Assembly (NCBI RefSeq): GCF_037975245.1
Contig: NC_092571.1
Coordinates: 14,319,417-14,383,416, forward strand
DNA: 64,000 nucleotides
From: Apostichopus japonicus
Lineage: Eukaryota; Echinodermata; Holothuroidea; Aspidochirotida; Stichopodidae
Reading direction: 5' to 3'
Shown: positions 1 to 10,733 of the stretch, piece after piece
Position numbering within the stretch: position 1 is the stretch's first letter
How the letters are laid out: the number at the start of each line of letters is the position of its first letter
Notes under the pieces: generated by a model
The model's database searches: none
Told to the model about the DNA's origin: nothing
What the model saw: the letters and a program-made list of their open reading frames with translations, nothing else
Program-made: the position numbers and the translations under genes

Positions 1-1338
1 CATTGGGCGGGGCCTATGGAAGCTTAACGGTCAGAATATTGGCGAGGCAGAGTTCCGCCAAGGTTTCGAAACCAGGTACAAAGGATGGCAAAGATTGAAG
101 CCGGCCTTTGCCTCTACATCCCAATGGTGGGATGGTTTCAAGTTGCGCATCAAACGCTACGCAATTCAGTATTGCGTGACCCGCGCACGGCGTCGAAGAG
201 AAAAATTCTCGAAGCTGTGCGCGGAGGTGAAGTTTGGCGACCCTTTGGCTGTCATCGCTTTGCAGACTTATCTCGATGAAAAGTACCACGGTGCCCGCGT
301 CAGGGCCTGTGTCGAAGCGGTGGAGGCTGAGGAGCGCAATTCACTGAGGTTTTACCATTCCGTTAGCTCATCGGCGGGTGACAGACGTGTCCCATCAGTG
401 TGCGCTACTAATGGGACCGTGGTTGGCGACCCTCACGGCATTGTCTGCGTGTACAAAGATTATTATTCGAGTCTGTTTGCGCGTGGCAATATCGACTTGT
501 CGGCACAGGCCGAATTATTGAGCAGAATCTCAAAAACTGTTTCCCACGAAGTTAATGATATTTTGGGGCGGAATAACCACTGTTGAGCTTTGAGAGGCGC
601 TTTCGAAGATGAAGAATGGCAAGTCCCCGGGCTCCGACGGGCTTCCGGGAAGGTTCTACCGAACCTTCTTGGCTATAATCGGACCCGACATCAGAGTCGT
701 CTTCGAAGACGCCTTCCAAAACGAACTGTTAAAATAAAGTCAACGTCTGGGCATGATTACTTTGCTGCCCAAGTATGGGGACCCCTTGGATCCTCATAAC
801 AAGCGCCAGATCACTTTGTTAAATGTGGACTACAAGTTGCTGGCTAAGGCTTTGTGCAACCGCCTTGCACTGGCTATGCCGCACCTTGTGGGTGATCTCC
901 AGACGTGTGCAGTGAAGGGTCATTGCATCCAGCAGAACTTGGGGTTGATGCGCGACTTGACCAACTTTGTTATTGAGCGTGATCTGCCATGTGCATTGGT
1001 CTCTCTTGACCGGCAGAAGGCCTTTGACATGGTGGATCGCGGTTTTTTAATGAATGTATTAGAGATGTTTCAGTTGCACCCAAATTTTTGTAAATGGATT
1101 TCTGTTTTGTATCAGGAAAGTTTCACTTCCGTGATCGTTAATGGGTTTTGTTCAGAGGTTTTTAACGTGGAGAGGGAGCTTTTTACGTGACCCGTCATAC
1201 GGGATACAAAACGTCACGGCCAAACGGCACTACCAAATCCTCCCATTCTTACAAACGAACCTCAGGTCAAGCGAGCCAAAAAAAGTACATATGCTCACCG
1301 ACCTGCAGAGACAAAACGCCCAACCCCCCACTGAAATA

Positions 1339-4300
1339 TTAAAAAACTACAAAAGGACGACCAGCACGCAGCGAAACAAAACACCCTTCCCCAGCACACC
1401 ACCGTCCAAAAAAGGCAGCCCTAGATAAACGGCGAAAATCGCCTTCGATCTGAAAGCGAATGTCAGACTTCACCGCCTCCAGGACTTCCTGCCAACTGGC
1501 AAATTTCCCCCTAAAAATAACATCACATCTATTCCTCCAAATAAGTTTTTTTACAACAGAACAAACATAAATAATACGCTGCGACACAGCAACGGAACAA
1601 ACTGGAGGATCTAATCCATATAAAACAAAACCCTGTCCTACCGACCAGGAACGGTCTCCCGTTAAACGGTCGGTCCAGGACTGAAACCACTCCCACAAGT
1701 TCAAAACAAAGGGGCAATGCCAAAAAACATGGGCAGTACTCTCTAAGCTGTCACAGCCGGTCCTCGGGCACAGTCCATCACCCAATCGCCAGTGATACCT
1801 TTTCAGATTGGTCACCAAGGCACCGTGTGCAATTCTCCATGCAAGATCACGGAGCCTGCAACCATTCAGTCTTGAATGCACCGAACGCCATACTTCGACA
1901 GGATGACGTCCCTGTACAAAAATTGCATTCAAGGCCCTATCCCGCAAGGAACTGAGAACGAGGGCCGGCCGTGACAGGTCAACAGGGGGTAACTCAATAA
2001 GAGCGGAGCAAATGACACGCACCACTCTGCTTGGTGTGCTACTATGCGGTTCTCTGTTGCTAAACAGCGCCGGAACCCATCGACGCAAGTGCAACCCGCC
2101 CCAAAAACGTACAAAATATGAACAAGGCAACCCTGGGTCAGTTACCGCTACAAACAATTGCTTAAATAACAAACAAGTTAACTTACTTCCCAGATGAACC
2201 ACCCCTAGTCCCCCCTTCTCCAGTTTTTGGTACAATATCGCCCTCTTGATTAGCTCTGTACCACCAGACCATATGAATGAAAAAATCGCTCTCTCCAACC
2301 GCACCAGGACGCGACGCGGAATTGGGTACACCGCGCCCGGGTACCACAAGATGGGCGAAACGAAACGATTAATAACGGTGACTTTCCCCAAGATCGAAAG
2401 CCAGCGGGTGCCAAAGGTTTCGAGTCTGCTCTCAAATACCTCAGCCCTCTCGCTCCAGGTGACATCACAAGGTGCATCGTAGCCGAACCATATACCATTA
2501 ATTTTGATATTCTGATCCGACCACGACGCACCGAATGGTAAATCTCTGTATCTCCAGCTACCAAGACGAAGGCCCTTTGTCTTTTCTGGATTCAACTTCG
2601 CCCCGGTAGCTCTCTCAAAAATAGATAAATCCTGCGAGAGTGCGCGAAAGGAGCCCAGACTCGAAACAACACATGTCACGTCATCTGCATATTGAGCGCA
2701 TTTCACTTTGGCACCCCCTGGCACAACGAATGGAACAAGTCTGGAGTCCCTTTCCAAAAGACGAGAGAGGGACTCGCTAAACAAAACATAAAGTAATGGA
2801 GACAGAGGGCACCCCTGGCGCACCCCCCTCTCTACGTTAAAACCCTCCGAACAAAACCCATTTACGATAACAGAACTGAAACTTTCCTGATACAAAACAG
2901 AAATCCATTTACGAAAAACCGGGTGCAACTGAAACGTCTCCAATACATTCATTAAAAAACCGCGATCCACCATGTCAAAGGCCTTCTGCTGGTCCAGAGA
3001 CACCAATGCACATGGCAGATCACGCTCAATAACAAAGTCGGTCAAGTCGCGCATCAACCACAAGTTCTGCTGGATGCAATGACCCTTCACTGCACAAGTT
3101 TGGAGATCACCCATAAGATGCGGCATAGCCAGTGCAAGGCGGTTGCACAAAGCCTTAGCCAGCAACTTGTAGTCCACATTTAACAAAGTGATCGGACGCT
3201 TGTTACGGGGATCCAAGGGGTCCCCAGACTTGGACAGCAAAGTAATCATGCCCAGACGTTGACTTTGGTTTAACAGTCCGTTTTGGAAGGCGTCCTCGAA
3301 GACGGCTCTGATGTCGGGTCCTATTATTGCCCAGAAGGTTCGGTAGAACTCCCTCGGAAGCCCGTCCGAACCCGGGGACTTGCCATTCTTCATCTTCGAA
3401 AGCGCCTTCCAAAGCTCAACAGTGGTTATTTCGCCCAACAAAATATCATTGCCATCGTGGGGAACGGTTTTTGAGATTCCCCTCAATAAATCAGCCTGTG
3501 CCGACAAGTCGACATTGCCACGCGTAAACAAACTCGAATAGTACTCTTTATATACGCGGACAATGCCGTGAGGATCACTAACCACGGTCCCATCAGTAGC
3601 GCGTACAGACGGGACGCGTCTGTCACCTGCCGATGAGCTAACGGACTGGTAAAACCTCAGTGAAGGGCGCTCCTCGGCTTCCACCGCTTCGACACGGGCC
3701 CTGACGCGGGCACCGTGGTACTTTTCATCGAGATAAGTCTGCAAAGCGATGACAGCCAAAGGGTCGCCAAACTTCACCTCCGCGCACAGCTTCGAGAATT
3801 TTTCTCTTCGACGCCGTGCGCGGGTCACGCAATACTGAATTGCGTAGCGTTTGATGCGCAACTTGACCTCATCCCACCATTGGGATGTAGAAGCAAAGGC
3901 CGGCTTCAATGTTTGCCATCCTTTGTACCTGGTCTCGAAACCCTGGCGGAACTCTGCCTCGCCAAGAATCCGACAGTTAAGCTTCCATAGGCCCGCCCGA
4001 TGGGGAAAATGGAAGGCAAAACAAAACGTGCTACTACAGTGTCATGGTCAGAGAGCTGACAGCTGAGCGTCTCGCAACCCGAAAATGTAAAACTTACGGG
4101 CGCATACACTCGATCTATCCTGGAGGCATCTTCTCCGTTAGGCCTCACCCACGTATACACCGTACTACACGGGTGCATATGCCTCCAGACATCAGCTAAA
4201 AGGTGTGCCGAAGTGAATCTGTCCAATTCTGTGATCCCAGCGTCGGGACTTGCAGACACAGAAGTTCCGAGTCTGTCAAGACCCGAGTCTGGGACACAGT

Positions 4301-4730
4301 TAAAGTCTCCGACCATGACACACGGCGCACTACCAGGAACAAAGGAAGGCAGCGTGTTAAAAAAATCTCGTCTAGCAGAAGGCCGATTGGGAGCATACAC
4401 ATTGCAAATGGCGATGTTACCCTGTGGATACTTGAATAGAATGCAAACCAATCGGCCCTCGTGATCCGTCTCCACCTTAGTGGCACAACCCGCCTGACGA
4501 GCTGACAGAAGGATGACAGTGCCACAGGATGAAGACGAACCAAACGAAGCATGCAGCTCACCACCCCACTCATAAGCCCATAGAGGGACATCTTCTTCCA
4601 AAATATGTGTTTCTTGCAGGCAAACGCAGTCGACCTCCATTGACTTACAATACTGGAAAATGCGACTGCGCTTGCGATGATCCCTCATGCCATTCACGTT
4701 CAAAGTGGCAACTGAAAGTGTATGGGCCAT
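1339..4730 (-). pseudogene. LINE family A ORF2: APE endonuclease-reverse transcriptase (one frameshift)
   Basis: ORF2 encodes the endonuclease that nicks the target and the reverse transcriptase that copies the RNA onto it. The first ATG is at 4730 (MAHTLSVATLNVNGM). The APE domain shows LNVNG, CLQETH, VGDFNCVPD, SRIDRVYA and SDHD near 4070. The RT follows with GKSPGSDGLPREFYRTFW, the DQQKAFDMVDR block, RGVRQGCPLSPLLY and the catalytic YADD at about 2683-2694. The C-terminal zf-RVT domain (LRDLAWRIAHG, then CPRTGC...HVFWHC) lies near 1690-1860. Total coding length corresponds to about 1130 residues. A single 1-nt deletion around 3993-4000, visible against the sibling copy at 1-30, separates the endonuclease frame (stop 3906) from the RT frame. 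No other lesion is obvious. Confidence 0.88.
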
Positions 4731-4750
4731 GAGAGGGCAATGGGGCAAAA

Positions 4751-5842
4751 CTACGAAGACGACGATTCCGTAAGCTTCAAGCGCGCCCTAGACGACATAT
4801 CGTCGTCCGAGTCGTCACTTGAAGCCGACCTTTTAAGAGAGGGTTCCCCCATTTCGTCGTACCAGCTCGTCCCAGTGGCACGTTTCGGCTCGCTGATCAC
4901 CGATTCACCGGAGTCGCTGTCAGACAGAACCTCCGGAGAATCGATGACAACCGATTCTCCGTCAGACAAAGCCTCCGGATCTGGCGATACCGGCGGCGGA
5001 CTGGGGACGGAACTGGACGAGTTGATGGGGGAAGCTGGTGGAGACTTTCTCGGTGCGGGCACGGGGTTGGGGTCTGCAACGACGGAGGAGGGTGAACCAG
5101 GTGCAGGGGAGGGTAAAATCCCACCAGATTCCCCCTCCTCTCGTGAAGTAGTAGGTGCGTCGGAACTTGACTTACCCCCACTCTTAGTCCTAGAGACATA
5201 AGAGGAGGGACAAGCTCGAAAGACATGTCCCTCCTTCCCACATAGTGAGCACCCAACCTCGTTTGGGCAAGCGGTGCTATCATGCCCAAGACGAAGGCAG
5301 CGCCCACATTTCTTGTTTGGGCAGCCCTTGGCTTCGTGCCCGGTCTCCCCACACCTGAAGCAGGTACGGGGCTGACCGGGATACCGCACGTGGGCTTTAT
5401 GCCCTGCTATAAACAGGAAGGAGGGAATGTCCTGTTTCAGGTCGATCCGAACCTGTCGGTGCCCGTTCAACACCCCAGGGGCTTGTGCATAGGAGCACAT
5501 TTTGGCAGCCTTGACAGCCCCGAACCGACCCAAAACCGTTAGGACAAGTTCCTGCCGCACCTCTAGTCCTACGTGGATGACAGTTACCCATACGGATCGC
5601 TCGTATGGAGTAACTGTCATCCCCTCGACGTTACTCAGCAACGTGACACCTTTCTGACGGGCCACGTCACTGGTAAAACGTAAATCGTACGTATTACGAC
5701 CCTGGAGAGCTTGCAAAGCATCAACCTCTCCAGGCACAACAACACCCTTGCTCTTCAAAATACTAAAAATTTGCACCGGTGGAACAGCTTGTTCACCGGT
5801 GAACGACAACTTAACTATCCGAGAATCACGGCGCGATGCCAT
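4751..5842 (-). CDS. LINE family A ORF1: gag-like CCHC zinc-knuckle protein
   Basis: A 363-residue nucleic-acid-binding protein of the kind that coats LINE RNA in the ribonucleoprotein particle. I chose the ATG at 5842 (MASRRDSR) because the family B copy begins ORF1 with the closely similar MAARRDSK; the reading frame is open further upstream, but that part lies in the 5'UTR and beyond the element. The N-terminal half (residues about 1-130) has no motif I recognise. Three knuckles follow at about residues 150-205: CFRCGETGHEAKGC, CGRCLRLGHDSTAC and CSLCGKEGHVFRAC. The C-terminal third is rich in Pro, Ser, Asp and Glu and probably disordered. The stop lies 20 nt before the first ATG of ORF2, the compact bicistronic spacing common in LINEs. 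The ORF is intact. Confidence 0.88.
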   Translation of the reverse strand: MASRRDSRIVKLSFTGEQAVPPVQIFSILKSKGVVVPGEVDALQALQGRNTYDLRFTSDVARQKGVTLLSNVEGMTVTPYERSVWVTVIHVGLEVRQELVLTVLGRFGAVKAAKMCSYAQAPGVLNGHRQVRIDLKQDIPSFLFIAGHKAHVRYPGQPRTCFRCGETGHEAKGCPNKKCGRCLRLGHDSTACPNEVGCSLCGKEGHVFRACPSSYVSRTKSGGKSSSDAPTTSREEGESGGILPSPAPGSPSSVVADPNPVPAPRKSPPASPINSSSSVPSPPPVSPDPEALSDGESVVIDSPEVLSDSDSGESVISEPKRATGTSWYDEMGEPSLKRSASSDDSDDDMSSRARLKLTESSSS

Positions 5843-7018
5843 GATACCGAAGGTGGCTAGGCCACAGGGGAGTAACACAAAACAAACAAAAGACAGGATA
5901 GTGAAACAACAAACGATATACGAACTGAGGAAAACACACGAACACAAGCTATCACACCCGCCTGGCGGGAAGTATATAGCACAGCACAGTACAATAACAG
6001 CTGTAACAGATGAAGAGCGAGAGCGAAAACACGTCCGCACTCCACGAAAGCCAACTGCCAACTGGAGAGGAAGTGCGCCAGGGGTGCTATCTGTCTCCAT
6101 TACTTTATAATTTGTATAGCGAGTCCCTCTCCCGTCTTTTGGAAAGGGACTCGAGCCTTGTTCGATTCGTTGTGCTAGGGGTGCCAAAGTGAAATGTGTT
6201 CAATATGCAGATTACGTCACGTGTGTTGTTTCGAGTCTGGGCTCCTTTCGTGCCCTCTCGTAGGATTTATCTATCTCTGAGAGAGCTACCGGGCGAAGTT
6301 GAATCCAGACAAGACAAAGGGTCTTCGCCTTGGTAGCTGGAGATACAGAGACTTACCATTCAGTGCATCGTGGTCGGATCAGAATATCAAAATTAATGGT
6401 ATATGGTTCGGATACGATGCACCTTGTGATGTCACCTGGAACGAGAGGGCTGAGGTATTTGAGAGCAGACTCGAAACCTTTGGCACCCGCTGGTTTTCGA
6501 TCTTGGGGAAAGTCACCTTTATTAATTGTTTTGTTGTGCCCATCTTGTGGTACCCGGGCGCGGTGTACCCAATTTCGCGTCGCGTCTTGGTGCGGTTGGA
6601 GAGAGCGATATTTCCGTTCATTTGGTCGGGTGGTACAGAGCTTGTCAAGACTTGTTTGGAGGAATAGATGTGAGATGGTTTTTAGGTGGAAATTTGCCAG
6701 TTGGCAAGCAGTCCTGGAGGCGGTGAAGTGTGACATTCGCCTTCAGGTTGAAGGCGATTTTCGCCGTTTATCTGGGGCTGCCTTTTTTGGACGCTGTTGT
6801 GCTGCGGAGGGGTGTTTCGTTTCGCTGCGTGCCCTTCGTCCTTTTGTGGGTTTTTGAGTGTTTGAGTTGGTGGTTGGGGGTTTGTCTCTGCAGGTCTGTA
6901 GGCTTATCTACTTTTTTGGCTCGCTTGACTTAAGTTTTGTTTGTCAGAATGGGATGGTTGGGTAGTGCCGTTTAGCCGTGGCGTTTTGGATCCCGCAGGG
7001 CGGGTCACGTAAAAAGCA

Positions 7019-7263
7019 TTTTGCCCCAGTAGCTCTCTCAAAAATAGATAAATCCTCAGACTCGAAACCACACACGTGACCACATCTGCATATTGGACGC
7101 ATTTCACTTTGGCCGCACATGGCACAACGAATGGAAAAATTCTCAAGTCCCTTTCTAAAAGCCTAGAGTGAGACTCGCTAAACAAAACATGATGGAGACA
7201 GGGGACACCCCTGGCGTAACCCTCTCTCTACGATATAAACTTCAGAATAAAATCCATTAATCA
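7019..7263 (-). mobile_element. LINE family A RT fragment
   Basis: A short minus-strand piece of the RT domain, from the sequence just after YADD back to the RQGCP region. The match to the intact copy at about 2600-2870 is clear, but internal deletions have removed some 20-30 nt in two places and the frame is broken. It abuts the 3' end of the plus-strand host copy at 7018. No target duplication is visible. Confidence 0.75.
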
Positions 7264-7269
7264 TATGGA

Positions 7270-7450
7270 AAAACAAATACAATGAATAATCTCCGCCTGT
7301 GTACTCTTTTTGGAATAAATGATGCTAATATGAACGTTTCAAAGAATGAAATAAAACTTTCTGCTCAGTCAGACTGTTGCATTCTAAAAGCAACATCCAT
7401 AGACGGACGATGGATAATGTAACTTCACAAAAAAAGGGGGACGTTTTGTC
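7270..7450 (-). pseudogene. Decayed Ig exon remnant at the edge of unit 1
   Basis: The stretch reading aaatacaatgaataatctcc resembles 53.29-53.32 kb, and the gacgatggataatgtaac stretch resembles 54.01 kb. It therefore looks like the end of another array of decayed first-Ig exons, partly overwritten by LINEs. No open frame remains. Confidence 0.4.
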
Positions 7451-8518
7451 CTACATAAACAAACTTTAAATTATAATTTTACTTATCCAACCTTATCAAC
7501 CACATTGTTAATAGAATTTAAATAAATAATGGCATTGAAAAAAAATTAACTTAAACAGATGCTTTAAGCACAAGTATAAATGTTATCGCACTTTTTTAAT
7601 GGTTCAAAAATAGTAATACTATCAAATAAATCACTATTTGTTAAATGTGATGTAATAACAGCAACGTTGTTCTTATTTTGAAGTAGTTGATGACATATCA
7701 AGAGAAGTTATATTTGGCACAAATTAATCAAATTAGGAATTGGATGAAGCATGTCTTCATATATTTTGTTCATTGAAAAACACAATACTTTCTTCCTCCG
7801 CATAAGGGTTAAAGTTTTTAAATGCATTTAACAGCCACTGCAAAACTCGCAATGGCATGAACTTACTTATTTTATTGTTACTCATTTCGTAACTACCGAG
7901 CTGTCTGGAATATGTTGAAAAGAATCCCTACAAAGAAAAATCTCTGTTTATCCGAGACAGTCGTTAATCACTAAACTTATTAATGAGAGTATCATAAAAA
8001 TACAGTGTGCTTTGTTTCGTTATTGAACATTGTTTGAAAACAGATTAGATTAAAAACAAATCAATTAAGGAAGTAATTTTTCACGAATCAAAGCAACTAT
8101 TCAAATCGTTAGCCTGTATGTAGGAAAAACAGAAGAGAAATTACACTTCTATGTTTTACTTTCACAATTGAAAGCATGGTAAGTTGAAAAAAAAGTGGCA
8201 ATTACATTTTCTCACGAATGACCTTTATAACCATTCTTTGCAATAATCTTTTATAGTTTATATCAACTTTATTAACTTTGAATTCAAAGGTGTTTATTAT
8301 GTGATGATTGTATACATTGATCGTTATAACATTAAACTTATATTCGTGACACAAAATACCAGTTATAATGTTAGTGTTAATATTACACTAATGATTGTTA
8401 CAGCAATAAACTATGCTAATACTGAACTAGAAATTTTCATAAAGAATGTCGCTGTCTTGTTTTCTTTAAGATACATTTTCCCGTTCAAATAACGTAATGA
8501 CTTAAAGTAATGACTTAC

Positions 8519-8905
8519 CTTGATCGGTTCTGGAGAATGTTAAATTCACATCTGTCAGCACACTGTGATGTAGAAAGGGACTTCAACTGTTCCTGGGTAC
8601 AGATGCATCCAATGGTTGAGTTCTGATCACAATAAGTAACGTAGACTAAAAGCTCTTTAGTCCGTTATTAGCTGTGTAATGTTTCCGATAATCACAGCCC
8701 TCGCATTGGATTACTTACAGATTTATCGGTGGAAACCCGTCTGTTATTGAACAAGATAGGGCGACGTGTTATAGGATGGAGATGAGGAGAGGCCTTGCCA
8801 TATAAGAGGTGTAGAAGGCTGGTATAATGTAAAGAGTTGTTAGATGTGATGATAGTAATGTGTATACGCGAGTTATCATCAGTCTATGATATATGATAAA
8901 TAGAA
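8519..8905 (-). pseudogene. P1 (unit 1): decayed A-type Ig exon
   Basis: Minus-strand remnant of the end of Ig1 and all of Ig2 of an A-type exon. It retains a recognisable splice donor (AAG|GTAAGTC at 8519/8518) and the segments encoding SCS-type B strand and the terminal CEFN-like block, but the frame is broken in several places. One lesion is an extra base in TTCTGGAGAATG, where the unit 3 copy reads TTCTAGAGATG. The same extra base is present in unit 2 (31.0 kb), so the copy was already dead before the unit 1/unit 2 duplication. No upstream signal-peptide part is seen. Confidence 0.75.
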
Positions 8906-9503
8906 ACACCTGAGAGCGTTTTACTGTACTTTAATAATTATCTTGTTAGGAATTCATTGTTTATGCGTACATCGATAGTAAACGTATTTGATACTTGAGT
9001 CTGTAAGGGATAAAAAACACTGAAATACGAAAATGTTGTGAGGCAAGACAACCTTGAACTCAGAATACTTTTCATATATTTAATGAGACGGAATTGATCT
9101 TGTGCGTGATAGTAAGTTGTGGACTGCATGAAAAACGAACAACAACATTACAAGACACCCATGTCTCTTTTGTAAGCCGACGAGGAGTGTGCATAAGTTT
9201 AAAACTTAAAGTAGCCTTCAAGTTTATGCGGTACTATTACCAGCCCTATCGACGGAGAAATTATTCTAACCAGGATGCCAAAAGTATCACTCTCCCACGA
9301 AATATAATTTAAAGAGTGCTAAGCAATTTATGACTGCAACCCATTTTACTGGGCCAATAGTTTCGGTATTATCCCCAGCCCACTCCTGCTAGTTTATATA
9401 AAAGCACGTGTTTTGCCACTAAAAACATGAACGAGGTATGAATAATACATTTGAAAGCACCGGTGATCTAGAAACGCTTGAAGCAGATAACAGTTTGTCT
9501 TAC

Positions 9504-10260
9504 CTGGATATGTCTTTGGCACTTCACAAGCACAACTATTAGAGCAACTGGTGTTGGACATGAAGTCCAAGTGTCCCCGAGTAGCAACAAAGCAGACATT
9601 AAATGTTACCTTTAAGTGAATAATAGTGTTTCTCAAATTTCCCTCTTTTCAATAACAAGCAACTCTACAACTGGATATATTTGTCTGGTCTTGAACATGT
9701 CAGTTCAAAGTAAAAACTATTATTCTGAAGTAAAGTAAGAGTTTTCATGTCACAAAGGGGAGGTGAAGGAGGATGAAAAACTGTAAACAGACGGTAAGTA
9801 TGCTGCAGGAGAGTAGCATGTATAATATTATGATCATAATCGACCAATGGCACTTGGTAAGTTCCAGCATTTTCTGGTTGGAGGTTTAGAACTGTAAAAC
9901 CAAAATCATAAAAATGCGATGAATAATTTCAAGTGAGTAATTAAAATAAATATTGATTTACTATATGCTCACCATTTGACCATAACAGATCAGTTTCAGC
10001 AAAAGTACGGGCAGATGTCACTCCGATGTGGGCCATCTCAGTGAAGTTCAACTGAAATCGAAGTATATATATATATATAATTCATATTTATATGAAAAGG
10101 AAATATCTCGGAAGGCAAAGTCACATCCTACAACAGAATAAAAACCTGTCAATCTGATAGCTGGTCCATCTTGACAATTAAAATTACAATCGATACACTC
10201 AGACAATGACATTTACTGGGACATTACGACGAATAAAATAAAAAATTGTAAAATCTCCAT
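9504..10260 (-). pseudogene. P2 (unit 1): decayed signal peptide + Ig1 + Ig2 exon
   Basis: Minus-strand relic of an exon related to the open A and B exons. It begins at an ATG (10260) with a hydrophobic leader, has CNFNCQDG and CDFAF as in the other first-Ig domains, an F-strand stretch NAGTYQVPL, and an Ig2 tail ending at a donor (CCAG|GTAAGA, 9504/9503). In-frame stops occur in the leader (MSQ*) and again before the F strand, and part of Ig2 is missing compared with unit 2 (which still has SCSGNSTVG). A TGCGCATGCA palindrome lies upstream at 10452, as for the open exons. Confidence 0.75.
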
Positions 10261-10451
10261 TTGTAAAGATATCTGATCTTTAACAATGATAATCCTGTAC
10301 GTTACGAACACCGCTGTCTAACTCTGCAGTGTCGTCTTTAACAATGTTTACGCTGTGCTTTATAACGACCGCCGACTAACTTTGCAGTGCAGTCTTCTTT
10401 CGATAGAAACCAATAGTAGACAGAAGGTATTCTAGAAGAGGTTAAGGATCG

Positions 10452-10461
10452 TGCGCATGCA
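10452..10461 (-). promoter_or_regulatory. TGCGCATGC-type palindrome upstream of P2
   Basis: TGCGCATGCA, 192 bp upstream of the P2 ATG. It is the same motif found upstream of the open A and B exons and resembles the known NRF1 site (YGCGCAYGCGCR). A short insertion between 10261 and 10320 relative to unit 2 lengthens the distance. Confidence 0.4.
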
Positions 10462-10733
10462 CGGAAGTGTTAACACAGGAAAATAAAATACTTTGGTCAC
10501 AGTATTCAGTGAAATAATATAAGTATTTCTCAATTCCTGTTAATCTGCCTTCGGAGTGTTGATTGTAGAAGGCAAAGAACCAATGTTTATTTTTCTCGGT
10601 TATCCTTTCAATGCTCAGCTTACCATTTGTTACTCTCAGAAATTGGATGATGATAACAAATGTACGAGTTATCTCTTTCATAGTTTCCATTTGCAAACCA
10701 TAGGACTATATGACAGTAATGTGTGTATATACA

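Larger units (their letters stand above)
1179..6063 (-). mobile_element. Tx1-like LINE, family A, nearly full-length copy
   Basis: This is an approximately 4.9-kb non-LTR retrotransposon on the minus strand, inserted into the RT region of a sibling copy. Order from its 5' end: about 220 nt 5'UTR (6063-5843), ORF1 (5842-4751), ORF2 (4730-1339) and about 160 nt 3'UTR. The 5' end (GGAGTGCGGACGTGTTTTCG) recurs at the start of the family B copy at 38.55 kb, supporting a complete 5' end. The 3' end has a small hairpin followed by TCACGTAAAAAGC. The flanking duplication is about 10 bp (1169-1178 and 6064-6073, one mismatch). APE-type endonuclease, an ORF1 with CCHC knuckles, the FYRxFW motif in RT and a zf-RVT tail together point to the Tx1/L1 group. 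One frameshift in ORF2 is the only clear lesion, so the insertion is young. Confidence 0.92.
1..7018 (+). mobile_element. Tx1-like LINE, family A, host copy (interrupted)
   Basis: This is a plus-strand non-LTR retrotransposon copy cut in two by a sibling insertion at 1179-6063. The left part (1-1178) encodes the linker after the endonuclease and the N-terminal half of the reverse transcriptase, and its 5' end lies outside the window. The right part (6064-7018) continues the RT from the RQGC region, then the C-terminus and 3'UTR, ending in GTCACGTAAAAAGCA at 7018. It is dead. The frame breaks between about 565 and 750, the YADD region is frameshifted (6200-6290), and around 6650 the sequence jumps from mid-RT (SGGTEL) directly to the C-terminal WRNRC block, losing roughly 770 nt. 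The family assignment rests on near-identity to the intact sibling. Confidence in the nested structure is high because 10-bp flanks (GGAGAGGGAG / GGAGAGGAAG) bracket the insertion. Confidence 0.9.

Noticed and set aside
4722-5201. 159-codon open frame on the plus strand
   Set aside because: It is antisense to the Ser/Pro/Asp-rich tail of LINE ORF1; low-complexity GC-rich coding sequence often stays open on the other strand.
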